DNA of 64,000 nt from Bacteroidota bacterium. Lineage in GTDB: Bacteria; Bacteroidota; Bacteroidia; B-17B0; Aurantibacillaceae. A program made the position numbers and the translations under genes. Where the stretch lies: the NCBI GenBank assembly GCA_018267655.1, contig JAFDYB010000009.1, forward strand, positions 1 through 64,000, written 5' to 3'. Below the pieces are notes generated by a model, which made no database searches, was not told the DNA's origin, and was given only the letters and a program-made list of their open reading frames with translations. Below, one piece after another: positions 6,899 through 15,022 of the stretch (positions are counted from its first letter, which is position 1; each line of letters begins with the position of its first letter).

Positions 6899-7190
6899 AA
6901 TTCTCCCAAACCCTGAAAGACCAGGTCACTTATCTGTCAACTCCAAATGGTTGAGTGGCGAGGGTTGTGGTTCATGGTTCAATATTGAAAAAGTAGAATC
7001 TCGATTTTTAATTTCAAGATATAGTCCTGATGGAAAATTAGAATGTTCTGGAATCTTTCAACAGGTAATAGGCGAAACAATCAATCTTAATTCAGGCTAT
7101 GATTTTACTTATCTGAGCCATTGTGCAGAAGTAAATATTGTTCAGAATGAAAACAACTTAAAATTTAAATTAATATCAAAGAATATATGA
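6873..7190 (+). CDS. Small beta-rich protein, probable C-terminal part of DUF6695
   Basis: A 105-residue reading frame that begins with GTG inside the end of the preceding gene (26-base overlap, different frame). The sequence KWLSGEGCGSWFNIEK, FLISRYSPDGKLECSGIF and YLSHCAEVNIVQ looks like a compact beta domain and resembles what follows the cysteine domain in full-length DUF6695 proteins. No signal peptide. Either it is a separate, coupled gene or a frameshift separates it from its N-terminal part. It is clearly coding by composition and conserved-looking motifs. Confidence 0.6.
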   Translation: MSQSEIYHKILPNPERPGHLSVNSKWLSGEGCGSWFNIEKVESRFLISRYSPDGKLECSGIFQQVIGETINLNSGYDFTYLSHCAEVNIVQNENNLKFKLISKNI

Positions 7191-7249
7191 ATGATACATG
7201 TTGTCCATGTGTTTGAAATTATTATTAAATAATCTAAACTGAAAAATCT

Positions 7250-7693
7250 ATGAAAGCAGCAGTTATTACATTACTATCCGTTTTTACTTTATTAGGCATA
7301 TTTTCATTCGCCTCAAATAAAAAACCATATACAACAGAAGAGGGAATTCAATTTTTTACTGGGACATGGCAGCAAGCTTTAGATAAAGCCAAAAAGGAAA
7401 ACAAATATATTTTCCTTGATGCCTATGCAAGTTGGTGTGGCCCCTGTAAGATGATGAAACATAAAACTTTTACTGAAAAGGAAGTCGGTGAGTTTTATAA
7501 CAAGCATTTTATTTGTATTGCAGTTGATATGGAGAAAGGTGAAGGCCCAAGTTTAGCAAATACCTATTCTGTTGAGGCTTACCCAACACTTGTTTTCCTG
7601 AGGCCTAATGGAACTTTTTTAGGAAAAACAACGGGGTATCATAAGCCTAAAGAATTTTTAAAAGTTGGAGAGCAAGTTATCAATACGAAATAA
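7250..7693 (+). CDS. Exported thioredoxin-family protein (WCGPC)
   Basis: A 147-residue protein with an N-terminal signal or anchor (MKAAVITLLSVFTLLGIFSFAS) and a thioredoxin domain with the active site ASWCGPCKMM and the cis-proline in EAYPTLVFL. The layout resembles the C-terminal domain of DsbD and related periplasmic reductases. It should reduce or isomerise disulfides in the periplasm, useful for keeping copper-binding cysteines reduced. No partner DsbD membrane domain is visible nearby. It stands 59 bases after the previous gene and is followed after one base by a second thioredoxin-like gene. Confidence 0.85.
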   Translation: MKAAVITLLSVFTLLGIFSFASNKKPYTTEEGIQFFTGTWQQALDKAKKENKYIFLDAYASWCGPCKMMKHKTFTEKEVGEFYNKHFICIAVDMEKGEGPSLANTYSVEAYPTLVFLRPNGTFLGKTTGYHKPKEFLKVGEQVINTK

Positions 7694-7694
7694 A

Positions 7695-8288
7695 ATGAAA
7701 GTAAATGAAATATTCACATCTGCACTTTCGTATCACGAGTATAGGAAATTAGTTGATAGTTTACTCGAGGGCGGTAAAACAACTGGAATAAATCAAAGTG
7801 ATAAATTATTTGAGTTCACAAAGTTAAATGTTCAACGAATGAACAGAATTGATAAGACGATTCAACTTAAAGAAGAAGATATAGCCAAAATAAAAGCAGT
7901 TTCACGACAACATAACTGGCTATTGATTGGAGATACATGGTGTGGAGATTGTGCGCAAATAATACCTGTGATAAATAAAATTGCAGAATCGTCAGAAGGA
8001 AAAATTACTTTAAAAATAATTTCAAGAGATACGTATCCTGAATTAATTGAAACCTATCAGTCGAATGGCGCAAAGGCTATCCCAAAATTATTGGTTTTAA
8101 TTGATGGAGAAAGTGAGCCGGATTGCTCGTGGGGGCCTCGTCCGCAACCTGCGCAGAACATAATGCTAAATTGGAAAAATAATAAGGATACTATTACATG
8201 GGAAGATTTTGAAAAAGAACTTCATTTGTGGTATGCGAGAGACAAAGGACAAACCATTATGGATGAATTTAAAAGGATGTTAAACTAA
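7695..8288 (+). CDS. Cytoplasmic thioredoxin-family protein (TWCGDC)
   Basis: A 197-residue protein with no signal peptide. The thioredoxin-like core has the active site GDTWCGDCAQIIP at about residue 75 and the cis-proline loop KAIPKLLVLI. The N-terminal 60 residues are helical (YHEYRKLVDSLL...), and the C-terminus ends in a helix (TIMDEFKRML). This matches the family often described as thioredoxin family protein with TWCGDC in Bacteroidota, whose substrate is unknown. I chose the ATG one base after the preceding stop; an in-frame start 30 bases earlier would overlap that gene. Overlaps the following start codon by one base. Confidence 0.8.
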   Translation: MKVNEIFTSALSYHEYRKLVDSLLEGGKTTGINQSDKLFEFTKLNVQRMNRIDKTIQLKEEDIAKIKAVSRQHNWLLIGDTWCGDCAQIIPVINKIAESSEGKITLKIISRDTYPELIETYQSNGAKAIPKLLVLIDGESEPDCSWGPRPQPAQNIMLNWKNNKDTITWEDFEKELHLWYARDKGQTIMDEFKRMLN

Positions 8289-8476
8289 TGCGAAAAGAAA
8301 ATTACATCACAGCATTAAAAATATCACTGATAGTTGGAACGATTTTAAATCTGATTAACAGCTTTGATTCAATCTTCTGCACAGCATGGACATGGTCGCT
8401 AATATTTAAGCTGACCCTTACTTATTGTGTTCCATTCTGTGTTTCTCTTTATTCATCATGGAAAGCAATTAAATAA
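8288..8476 (+). CDS. nrtS: NrtS-like small membrane protein
   Basis: A 62-residue protein with two predicted membrane helices. ALKISLIVGTILNLINSFD followed by a second helix with LTYCVPFCVSLYSS matches the NrtS family, small proteins proposed to form homo-oligomeric nitrate/nitrite transporters. It starts on the last base of the preceding stop codon, so it is translationally coupled. Its place in a metal/redox cluster is unusual for a nitrate transporter, and the family assignment comes from pattern memory rather than a search. Confidence 0.65.
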   Translation: MRKENYITALKISLIVGTILNLINSFDSIFCTAWTWSLIFKLTLTYCVPFCVSLYSSWKAIK

Positions 8477-8482
8477 TTTAAA

Positions 8483-9040
8483 ATGGCATTTATTAAAACG
8501 ATAGAACACGAAAACGCTGACGGTGAGTTAAAGCTTATCTATGATGGTATTGTTGCTAAGCGTGGGAAATTGGCAGAAGTGCTTAAAATACAAAGTTTGA
8601 ATCCGGAATCAATTGTTAAGCACATGGATTTTTATATGAGTGTGATGTATTCAAAATCACCACTCAGTAGAGCGCAACGTGAAATGATGGCAGTAGTTGT
8701 GAGTGCCGCCAATAATTGTAAATATTGTCAAGTTCATCATGCTGAAGCATTAAACCATTATTGGAAAGATGAATTGAAAATTGAACAATTAAAAAAAGAC
8801 TTTAGCAAGTTGCAACTGCCGGAGATAGATTTAATGCTATGTGAATTAGCATGGCAGTTAACACGCATCCCCAATATTCCAACTTTAACCATTATAGACA
8901 AAATTAAAAAGTTAAATATGGATGATCGCTCAATACTTGATGCTACTTTAGTCATTGGATATTTCAACTTTGTAAATAGAATGGTTCTTGGGCTTGGGGT
9001 GGAACTAGAACAGGATAAGGGCAGCGGATATAAATATTAA
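8483..9040 (+). CDS. AhpD-like / carboxymuconolactone decarboxylase family peroxidase-related protein
   Basis: A 185-residue all-helical protein with the AhpD active-site pattern: a CxxC followed by histidines (NNCKYCQVHHAEAL at about residue 78). The upstream segment PLSRAQREMMAVVVSAANN is typical of the peroxidase-related subgroup. These proteins reduce hydroperoxides or recycle peroxiredoxins through the CxxC pair. Cytoplasmic. Seven bases separate it from the NrtS-like gene, in the same direction. It adds oxidative-stress capacity to the cluster, sensible with copper-driven peroxide chemistry (inference). Confidence 0.85.
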   Translation: MAFIKTIEHENADGELKLIYDGIVAKRGKLAEVLKIQSLNPESIVKHMDFYMSVMYSKSPLSRAQREMMAVVVSAANNCKYCQVHHAEALNHYWKDELKIEQLKKDFSKLQLPEIDLMLCELAWQLTRIPNIPTLTIIDKIKKLNMDDRSILDATLVIGYFNFVNRMVLGLGVELEQDKGSGYKY

Positions 9041-9051
9041 AAAAACAGATT

Positions 9052-9246
9052 ATGCTAAAATTAATAGAAAAATACGGCTTCTTCAGATTGACTTTAATGC
9101 CGTTGGGGTTAGTGATTATAATCTCGGCCATTGTCAATCAAATAATAGGCATGGGCATTGTTGGCTTAATTGTTCTTATTTTTGGCTTATTAAACAAGTG
9201 TTTACTTTTGGGTAATTGTGAAGTGCCACAGGAAAAGAAAAAATGA
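9052..9246 (+). CDS. YgaP-like small membrane protein
   Basis: A 64-residue protein with two hydrophobic helices (LTLMPLGLVIIISAIVN and GMGIVGLIVLIFGLLN) and a C-terminal cysteine pair (CLLLGNCEVP). The layout recalls DUF2892/YgaP membrane domains found beside thiol and metal-resistance genes. Its stop overlaps the ATG of the next gene (ATGA), implying coupling with the MerC-like protein. Function not known. Confidence 0.6.
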   Translation: MLKLIEKYGFFRLTLMPLGLVIIISAIVNQIIGMGIVGLIVLIFGLLNKCLLLGNCEVPQEKKK

Positions 9247-9833
9247 GAAATAAATCTATTGTTGAGAAGATAGGACTAATTGGTTTGCTAATTACAGCCA
9301 TCACCTCACCATGTTGCTTCCCTCTCTTTGGTGTGATTCTTTCTGCGTTTGGTATAGGATCATTTGAATTATTTGGTGAATTAACGACGTATATTTTTCT
9401 TGGATTTTCAGTCCTTGCATTTACAGGGAGTGTGTTCTCCTATTTATATCACAAAAAGCTACTTCCGATTCTTCTTGCGTTGATTTCGATTATTTTTGTG
9501 TTTTACAATTATTATAGTTCCTATGAGGGAAATGAACTCACTAATATTGGAATGATTGGATTAATGATAGCAGGAATAATTAATTATTATGAAACCAAAA
9601 TATTTAATCTCATGAAAAATAAAGCTGTGATACTTCAATCTACAATCACATGTCCCCATTGCGGACACAAAAAAGAAGAAACAATGCCTACTGATGCGTG
9701 TCAATTTTTTTATGAATGCGAAAGTTGTAAGAAGCAATTAAAGCCTAAACAGGGAGATTGCTGTGTTTATTGCAGTTATGGATCTGTCCCTTGTCCTCCA
9801 ATTCAGGGGAGCGGAAATGGCAATTGTTGCTGA
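9243..9833 (+). CDS. MerC-like membrane protein fused to a GDCCVxC metal-binding domain
   Basis: A 196-residue protein. The first 120 residues hold about four membrane helices; the first contains a vicinal cysteine pair in TSPCCFPLFG, as in MerC mercury transporters. The remaining 75 residues are a soluble tail with CPHCGHKKEETMPTDAC, CESCKKQ and the signature GDCCVYCSYGSVPCPPIQ, ending in NCC. The GDCCVxC domain is known as a stand-alone heavy-metal protein; here it is fused to its likely membrane partner, so metal could be passed from channel to tail within one chain. Orientation (tail inside) is inferred. Confidence 0.8.
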   Translation: MRNKSIVEKIGLIGLLITAITSPCCFPLFGVILSAFGIGSFELFGELTTYIFLGFSVLAFTGSVFSYLYHKKLLPILLALISIIFVFYNYYSSYEGNELTNIGMIGLMIAGIINYYETKIFNLMKNKAVILQSTITCPHCGHKKEETMPTDACQFFYECESCKKQLKPKQGDCCVYCSYGSVPCPPIQGSGNGNCC

Positions 9834-9923
9834 TGGTGTTAGGATTACAAGGGTAACGACTTTTAATGTTTAAAACTGTCATTCTCCTGATTTTCATCAT
9901 TATGCAATTTCATTTTGTTTTTA

Positions 9924-9931
9924 TATATTTG
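9924..9931 (+). promoter_or_regulatory. TAnnTTTG promoter element before the HYC_CC_PP gene
   Basis: TATATTTG is an exact match to the Bacteroidota -7 consensus and lies five bases before the ATG at 9937 (two bases before an in-frame GTG), pointing to a leaderless mRNA. Confidence 0.5.
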
Positions 9932-9936
9932 TCGTG

Positions 9937-10326
9937 ATGAAAAAGATTTTAATCTTAACCATGTTGTTTATTTATACCGTTTCAGTAACCGGTATGAATA
10001 TTCAATTCCACTATTGCGGGGGAAAGATAAAATCTATTTCCTTATTTCATCATGGTGATTCAGAGAAGGGCTGCTGTGGTAAAAAAATGAAAAAAGACAG
10101 ATGTTGCAACGATAAAACAACATCTTTCAAATTAAAGGACAGCCACGATTATTCACCATCTTCCAAAGTTCCGCCAAGTTTTATTAAGTGTGTAGTATCA
10201 AACATACCTTTATTTACATTCACTTTTGTATATTCTGATAAATCATTTATCATCCCCGATTGTCATGCACCTCCCGTCTTGTATGATAATCCCTTGTACT
10301 TGAGAAATCGAGTATTACTCATTTGA
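9937..10326 (+). CDS. HYC_CC_PP family metal-associated protein
   Basis: About 129 residues with an N-terminal signal peptide (MKKILILTMLFIYTVSVTG). The three name-giving motifs are in order: HYC in IQFHYCGGKI, vicinal CC twice (EKGCCGKKM and DRCCNDK), and PP in CHAPPVL near the C-terminus. This Bacteroidota family is usually found next to copper or heavy-metal efflux genes and is presumed to bind metal in the periplasm; no biochemical role is known to me. A GTG one codon upstream is an alternative start. It opens the second half of the metal region. Confidence 0.85.
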   Translation: MKKILILTMLFIYTVSVTGMNIQFHYCGGKIKSISLFHHGDSEKGCCGKKMKKDRCCNDKTTSFKLKDSHDYSPSSKVPPSFIKCVVSNIPLFTFTFVYSDKSFIIPDCHAPPVLYDNPLYLRNRVLLI

Positions 10327-10346
10327 TTTTATTTTTCTAAGTAAAT

Positions 10347-10371
10347 GCCCAACTATTTGATAGTATTGGGC
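10347..10371. terminator. Inverted repeat after the HYC_CC_PP gene
   Basis: GCCCAA pairs with TTGGGC, with an inner CTAT/ATAG pairing. No T run follows, so termination is uncertain. It is the only structured element in the 117-base gap. Confidence 0.35.
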
Positions 10372-10443
10372 TATCTGTGTTTTACTTATCCTGAAAAATA
10401 ATTTAATCAACATCTTTTTTAAATCAATTAAATCAAAAATAAA

Positions 10444-11343
10444 ATGAAAAAAACAATCCTTTCAATGGTTGCTGCTACGCTAGTTTCTGTATCAGCTTTT
10501 GCGCAAATCCCTAACAACAGTTTTGAAAACTGGACAAGTATGGGTTCATATAGTAACCCTGACAATTGGGACAATTTAAACAGCATGACCTCTTCAATGA
10601 GTATTTATACTTGTACAAAAGGAACAGGTGGTGCATCAGGTGGTGGAGCTTCGTATTTAAAACTTGTTTCTAAAAACGTTTCAGGTATGGGAGTAATGCC
10701 CGGAGTTGCTGTATGTGGTACAATTAACATGACAACATTTAAACCACAATCAGGTTTTGCTTTTGCCTCTCGTCCTCAAAAATTAACTGGTAGCTGGCAA
10801 TATATGGCTTCAGGAAGTGATGCAGGTTTTGTTGCGGTTTATTTAACTAAATGGAATGCGGGAATGATGATGCGTGATACTATTGCTAAAGCTACACAAT
10901 CATTGTCGGGTATGGCTATGAGTTGGGCTGCATTCAATTTAACGCTTAACTATATGAGTTCAGCAACTCCTGATAGCGCAATGATTATTTTCTCTGCAAG
11001 TGGTGCTACACCAGTAGCAAATAGCTATTTATATGTAGATAATATTTCATTTTCAGGCACTGTAACAGGTATTAAAAATAATGAATCAATAATTGCAAAT
11101 ACAACTGTTTTCCCAAATCCTACAACAGATAACATCGCTGTTGAAATGAGTTTACAAAAAACTTCAACCGTAAAACTTCAATTGGTTGATATGACTGGAA
11201 AAGTTGTTAAAGAGGTAAATGTTGGCGAAGTACAAGGTAAACATACTTCAACGATTAATACTGCAAATGTTGCAAAAGGAACATACTTCTTGAAAATCAT
11301 GGCTAATGATGCTCTTGAAACAAAGAAGATAATTATTGAATAA
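10444..11343 (+). CDS. T9SS-secreted protein with C-terminal sorting domain
   Basis: A 299-residue protein. Signal peptide at 1 to about 21 (MKKTILSMVAATLVSVSAFAQ), then a beta-rich carbohydrate-binding-like domain beginning IPNNSFENWTSMGSYSNPDNW, a PCMD- or choice-of-anchor-type start seen in many T9SS cargo proteins. The last 75 residues are a type A sorting domain: VFPNPTTDNIAVEM, LQLVDMTGKVVKEV, then GTYFLKI and ETKKIIIE. It is thus secreted across both membranes and attached to the surface. Met residues are frequent (MGVMPGV, MMMRD, MAMSW), perhaps relevant to copper. A terminator follows. Confidence 0.8.
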   Translation: MKKTILSMVAATLVSVSAFAQIPNNSFENWTSMGSYSNPDNWDNLNSMTSSMSIYTCTKGTGGASGGGASYLKLVSKNVSGMGVMPGVAVCGTINMTTFKPQSGFAFASRPQKLTGSWQYMASGSDAGFVAVYLTKWNAGMMMRDTIAKATQSLSGMAMSWAAFNLTLNYMSSATPDSAMIIFSASGATPVANSYLYVDNISFSGTVTGIKNNESIIANTTVFPNPTTDNIAVEMSLQKTSTVKLQLVDMTGKVVKEVNVGEVQGKHTSTINTANVAKGTYFLKIMANDALETKKIIIE

Positions 11344-11347
11344 TTAT

Positions 11348-11375
11348 AAGGAGGGAGTAAATCCCTCCTTATTTT
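11348..11375 (+). terminator. Terminator-like hairpin before the first multicopper oxidase gene
   Basis: AAGGAGGGA pairs with TCCCTCCTT (nine base pairs, five-base loop) followed by ATTTT. It lies between two same-strand genes only 47 bases apart, so it may allow partial read-through. Confidence 0.65.
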
Positions 11376-11390
11376 AAAAAAAATATTACC

Positions 11391-13100
11391 ATGAAAAAGA
11401 TAATAAATGCTTGCTTGATTATGTTTAGCATTTCGGCAAGCGCCCAAACACAGTTAGCTGTTCCCGATACATTAGTTGGAACAAACTTCGCATTAAATAT
11501 GCACAAAGATAGTGTGCAGTTTTTTCCAACAGGTAATATCTCTCACACGTATGCCTTTAATCAGTATAAATATTTAGGGCCTACTCTTATATTTAATAAA
11601 GGAGATAACATTAATATTTCAGTTACTAATCAAATCGGAGATACTACAACTGTGCATTGGCATGGACTACACGTTGCAGCAGCAAATGACGGAGGGCCTC
11701 ATACTCCCATTATGCCAAATGCAACATGGAATCCGCAATTCATGGTAATGGATAACGCTGCAACATACTGGTATCATCCACATACTCATAAAAAAACGGC
11801 TAAGCAAGCTATTAAGGGCGCAGCAGGTTTAATTATAGTGAGAGATGCACAGGAAGCAGCTTTAACACTTCCACGTAAATACGGAGTAGATGATTTTCCT
11901 GTTATAGTTCAATGTCAACAATACGATTCTGTAAATCAAGCAATGTCGCTTGGAATGGAGGATAGTACAATTATGGTAAACGGAGCGAGAGCTAACAATG
12001 GCTATTCTGTTTACGGTAATTTTCCTGCACAAGTGGTTCGCATGAGGCTTTTGAATGCTTCGGGCGAACGCTCGTTTAACTTTGGTTTTACAGGTAATAA
12101 ATCATTTTATCAAATTGCCTCTGATGGCGGATTATTAAATGCGCCTATTTCCACAACAAGAGTTAGACTTTCGCCCGGAGAACGTGCGGAAATATTAATT
12201 GATTTGTCAGGAATGAATGGACAAAATATTTATTTGATGAGTTATGCTTCTGAAATTCCAATGGGTGTTCAGGGAGGCCCAACAATGCCAATGCCTCCGG
12301 GTAGCCCTCCAATGGATAGTCCACTAAACGGTATTGATTTTAATATTTTTAAAATTAATGTAGTTGCGCCAACATCAAACCCTGTTACAACAATTCCTTC
12401 AACACTTGTAACAAATACACCTTATCAAACTTCGCAAGCAGCAATTACTCGCACCATAAATATGACTGCGATTAATATGATGAGTATGGATGGGCCTTTT
12501 TATTTCAATGGTCAGTTATTCGACATGATGCGTATAGATTATCATATCCCAATGAATAATATTGAAATATGGACATTGTCAAATCAAACAATGGTGGCAC
12601 ATCCGTTTCATATTCATGGTGTACAATTTTATGTGTTAGATAGAGATGGTAATGCACCACCTGCAAACGAACAAGGAAGAAAAGACGTAGTATTGGTAAG
12701 CCCCAATGAAACAGTAAGATTTATTGCAAAGTTTGAAGACTTTGCTGATTCGCTTACACCATATATGTATCACTGCCATGTATTGATGCACGAAGATGAT
12801 GGTATGATGGGACAATATGTAATTAATCCATTAAACACAGGTGTAAAAGAAATTAATGGCGTTGATAATTCAATTAGCATTTATCCTAACCCTGCAAATG
12901 GAATAGTAAACATTGAAACCTCTTTAACAGATGTGAATAGTATTGCGGTATATAATGCTTTAGGCGAGTTAGTTTATTCTGAGAATAAATCAGGTCTTCA
13001 TCAAATTCAGCTTAATACTAACACGTGGAGTAAGGGAATGTACAACATTATTGTAAATGGGAAAGGTAAAATTCAAAACAAGAAGTTAATTGTAAACTAA
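11391..13100 (+). CDS. Multicopper oxidase with T9SS sorting domain (cell-surface)
   Basis: A 569-residue protein. Signal peptide (residues 1 to about 18, ending SASAQ), three cupredoxin domains and a C-terminal sorting domain (from about 490: YPNPANGIVNIETS ... KKLIVN). Copper ligands are complete: HWHGLH at about 89, WYHPHTH at about 127, HPFHIHG at about 404 and YHCHVLMHEDDGMM at about 460, including Cys, His and Met of the type 1 site. A Met/Pro-rich loop (GGPTMPMPPGSPPM) resembles those that feed Cu(I) into CueO. The likely role is oxidation of Cu(I) or other substrates at the cell surface. It precedes an HMA lipoprotein by one base and shares the operon with a second oxidase using a different export route. 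Confidence 0.9.
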   Translation: MKKIINACLIMFSISASAQTQLAVPDTLVGTNFALNMHKDSVQFFPTGNISHTYAFNQYKYLGPTLIFNKGDNINISVTNQIGDTTTVHWHGLHVAAANDGGPHTPIMPNATWNPQFMVMDNAATYWYHPHTHKKTAKQAIKGAAGLIIVRDAQEAALTLPRKYGVDDFPVIVQCQQYDSVNQAMSLGMEDSTIMVNGARANNGYSVYGNFPAQVVRMRLLNASGERSFNFGFTGNKSFYQIASDGGLLNAPISTTRVRLSPGERAEILIDLSGMNGQNIYLMSYASEIPMGVQGGPTMPMPPGSPPMDSPLNGIDFNIFKINVVAPTSNPVTTIPSTLVTNTPYQTSQAAITRTINMTAINMMSMDGPFYFNGQLFDMMRIDYHIPMNNIEIWTLSNQTMVAHPFHIHGVQFYVLDRDGNAPPANEQGRKDVVLVSPNETVRFIAKFEDFADSLTPYMYHCHVLMHEDDGMMGQYVINPLNTGVKEINGVDNSISIYPNPANGIVNIETSLTDVNSIAVYNALGELVYSENKSGLHQIQLNTNTWSKGMYNIIVNGKGKIQNKKLIVN

Positions 13101-13101
13101 A

Positions 13102-13491
13102 ATGAATATCAGTAAATATATAATAGTAATAGGTGTTGTTTTAGCTTCTTGCAATGGCGCAAAGGATGAAAAAAACACATCTGAAAAAACAACAACTGAA
13201 GTAACTACTAAGGTTGAAAATGACATCTCAACTTCATCTTTTAAGGTATGGGGTAACTGTGAGATGTGCAAAGAAACTATTGAAGGTTCTTTGAAAGTTG
13301 ACGGTGTTGAAAAAGCGGATTGGGATGTTGATTCTAAGATTATGACGGTGTCGTATAATGCCTCAAAAATTTCTATCGACCAAATTTTCAAAAACATTTC
13401 TTCAGTAGGATATGATAACATTGCTCTAAGAGGTAATGATTCTGCATATAAAGAGTTGCCTGAGTGTTGCCAGTACGATAGAAAAAAATAA
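13102..13491 (+). CDS. Periplasmic HMA-domain lipoprotein
   Basis: A 129-residue protein. Lipobox VLASC with C17 as lipidation site, a linker rich in T, E and K, and a heavy-metal-associated domain from about residue 47 with the metal site GNCEMC (C53, C56) and the usual ferredoxin-like pattern (VDGVEKADWDVDSKIMTVSYN, ISSVGYD). A second cysteine pair (PECCQYD) lies near the C-terminus. It probably carries Cu(I) outside the cytoplasmic membrane, and its place between two multicopper oxidases suggests that it hands copper to or takes it from them. Gene spacing is one base upstream and three downstream. Confidence 0.85.
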   Translation: MNISKYIIVIGVVLASCNGAKDEKNTSEKTTTEVTTKVENDISTSSFKVWGNCEMCKETIEGSLKVDGVEKADWDVDSKIMTVSYNASKISIDQIFKNISSVGYDNIALRGNDSAYKELPECCQYDRKK

Positions 13492-13494
13492 GTT

Positions 13495-15021
13495 ATGGAT
13501 AGAAGGGATTTTATAAAGAAAAGTAGTTTGGGGGCAGCATTAGGCTTAATAGCTCCCTCATTACTATTGGAATCATGCAGGAAAAGTTCCATGCAAATGA
13601 ATTCCTTTTCGCAAGTAAAGGTAATTGATGGACTATTTAATACACCCTTACCAATCCCTTCTCCTGTAAATGCTTCATCTATTTCATCGTTAACTGCACA
13701 AAGAGCAACAACTTCCATCATTAAAAATAAATCGACTTCGGTTTATGGTTGTCATAATGGAATTTTAGGGCCTTTTATCAAAGTAAATAATGGAGATGCT
13801 GTTTCTATCAGCTTTGCCAACTCTCTATCAGAAGAAACCAACGTGCATTGGCATGGCTTGCTTGTTCCGCAGAACATGGATGGACACCCTGATAATGTAA
13901 TTCAATCGGGAGGGAGTTACCAGTACAACTTTGTAGTGAATCAACGTGCGGGTTTATACTGGTATCATCCGCATCCTAATATGAAAACTGCCCGACAAGC
14001 CTACATGGGCTTAGCAGGCTTTTTTATTGTGAACGATGCAGAAGAAGCAGCTCTAAACCTTCCGTCAGGCGATGCAGAAATACCTATTGTTATTCAGGAT
14101 AAAAGATTTCATCCTGATTATAGTTTGAATTATTCGCCCAACATGATGGATGTGATGAATGGCTTTTTCGGACAATACATTGTTGTAAATGGTGTTTTCT
14201 CGCCAACAAAAGATATATCTACAAAATGGTACAGATTACGTGTACTGAATGGTTCTACAGCAAGAGTATATAACCTTGCGTTAAGCAATGGAGCTAATTT
14301 TTATGTGATAGGTTCTGATGCGGGTTTGTTGAGTACAGCTGAAAGCACATCAAGCATATTACTTGCACCGGGCGAACGAATTGATTTACTTGTTGATTTT
14401 ACATCTTACGGTATTGGAACAGAAATTTATTTACAAAGCAACTCATTTAGCGGAGCAACTATACAAGGAGATGATAGCTTTAAAATATTAAAGTTTGCAG
14501 TAACGCAAAGTTCCTCTGATAGTTTTACGCCTCCAACCACACTATCTGCAATTACACCTATCCCAGTTTCGCAAGCAGTTAACACACGTACTTGGACATT
14601 AGGAGGTATGAACATGGGAGGCAATATGAGTGGCGGAAATTCAGGGGGAATGATGGGAGGTTCAGGAAACATGAATATGCAAATGCTTCATACTATTAAT
14701 GGTAAAACATATCAATCAAATGAAATATTAGCAACAGTTAGTGCAGGTACGACTGAGATATGGGAAATTGATAACAGCAATAATGATGAGATACATCCAA
14801 TGCACATTCATGGGGTACAGTTTCAAATTCTTTCACGTACTGGAGGAAGAAATGTACTTGTAGCATCAGAGAAAGGTTGGAAAGATACGGTACTGTTAAT
14901 GCCAAGAGAAAAGGTGCGATTGATAATGACCTTCCCTCAACATTCGGGAAAATTTTTATTGCATTGCCATAACCTTGAGCATGAGGATAGCGGTATGATG
15001 GTGAATTTTGAAATTAAATAA
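13495..15021 (+). CDS. Multicopper oxidase, Tat-exported lipoprotein with Met-rich insert (CueO/CopA-like)
   Basis: A 508-residue oxidase. The N-terminus MDRRDFIKKSS has the twin-arginine motif and is followed by a hydrophobic stretch ending in a lipobox-like LLLESC28, so it is probably exported folded with copper and anchored as a lipoprotein. Copper motifs are HWHGL (about 117), WYHPHP (about 158), HPMHIHG (about 434) and HCHNLEHEDSGMM (about 490). A Gly/Met-rich segment at about 370 to 400 (GGMNMGGNMSGG..., GSGNMNMQML) resembles the Cu(I)-binding insert of CueO. Expected role: cuprous oxidase in copper tolerance. A tatA gene is present in this window at 43832. Confidence 0.9.
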   Translation: MDRRDFIKKSSLGAALGLIAPSLLLESCRKSSMQMNSFSQVKVIDGLFNTPLPIPSPVNASSISSLTAQRATTSIIKNKSTSVYGCHNGILGPFIKVNNGDAVSISFANSLSEETNVHWHGLLVPQNMDGHPDNVIQSGGSYQYNFVVNQRAGLYWYHPHPNMKTARQAYMGLAGFFIVNDAEEAALNLPSGDAEIPIVIQDKRFHPDYSLNYSPNMMDVMNGFFGQYIVVNGVFSPTKDISTKWYRLRVLNGSTARVYNLALSNGANFYVIGSDAGLLSTAESTSSILLAPGERIDLLVDFTSYGIGTEIYLQSNSFSGATIQGDDSFKILKFAVTQSSSDSFTPPTTLSAITPIPVSQAVNTRTWTLGGMNMGGNMSGGNSGGMMGGSGNMNMQMLHTINGKTYQSNEILATVSAGTTEIWEIDNSNNDEIHPMHIHGVQFQILSRTGGRNVLVASEKGWKDTVLLMPREKVRLIMTFPQHSGKFLLHCHNLEHEDSGMMVNFEIK

Positions 15022-15022
15022 C

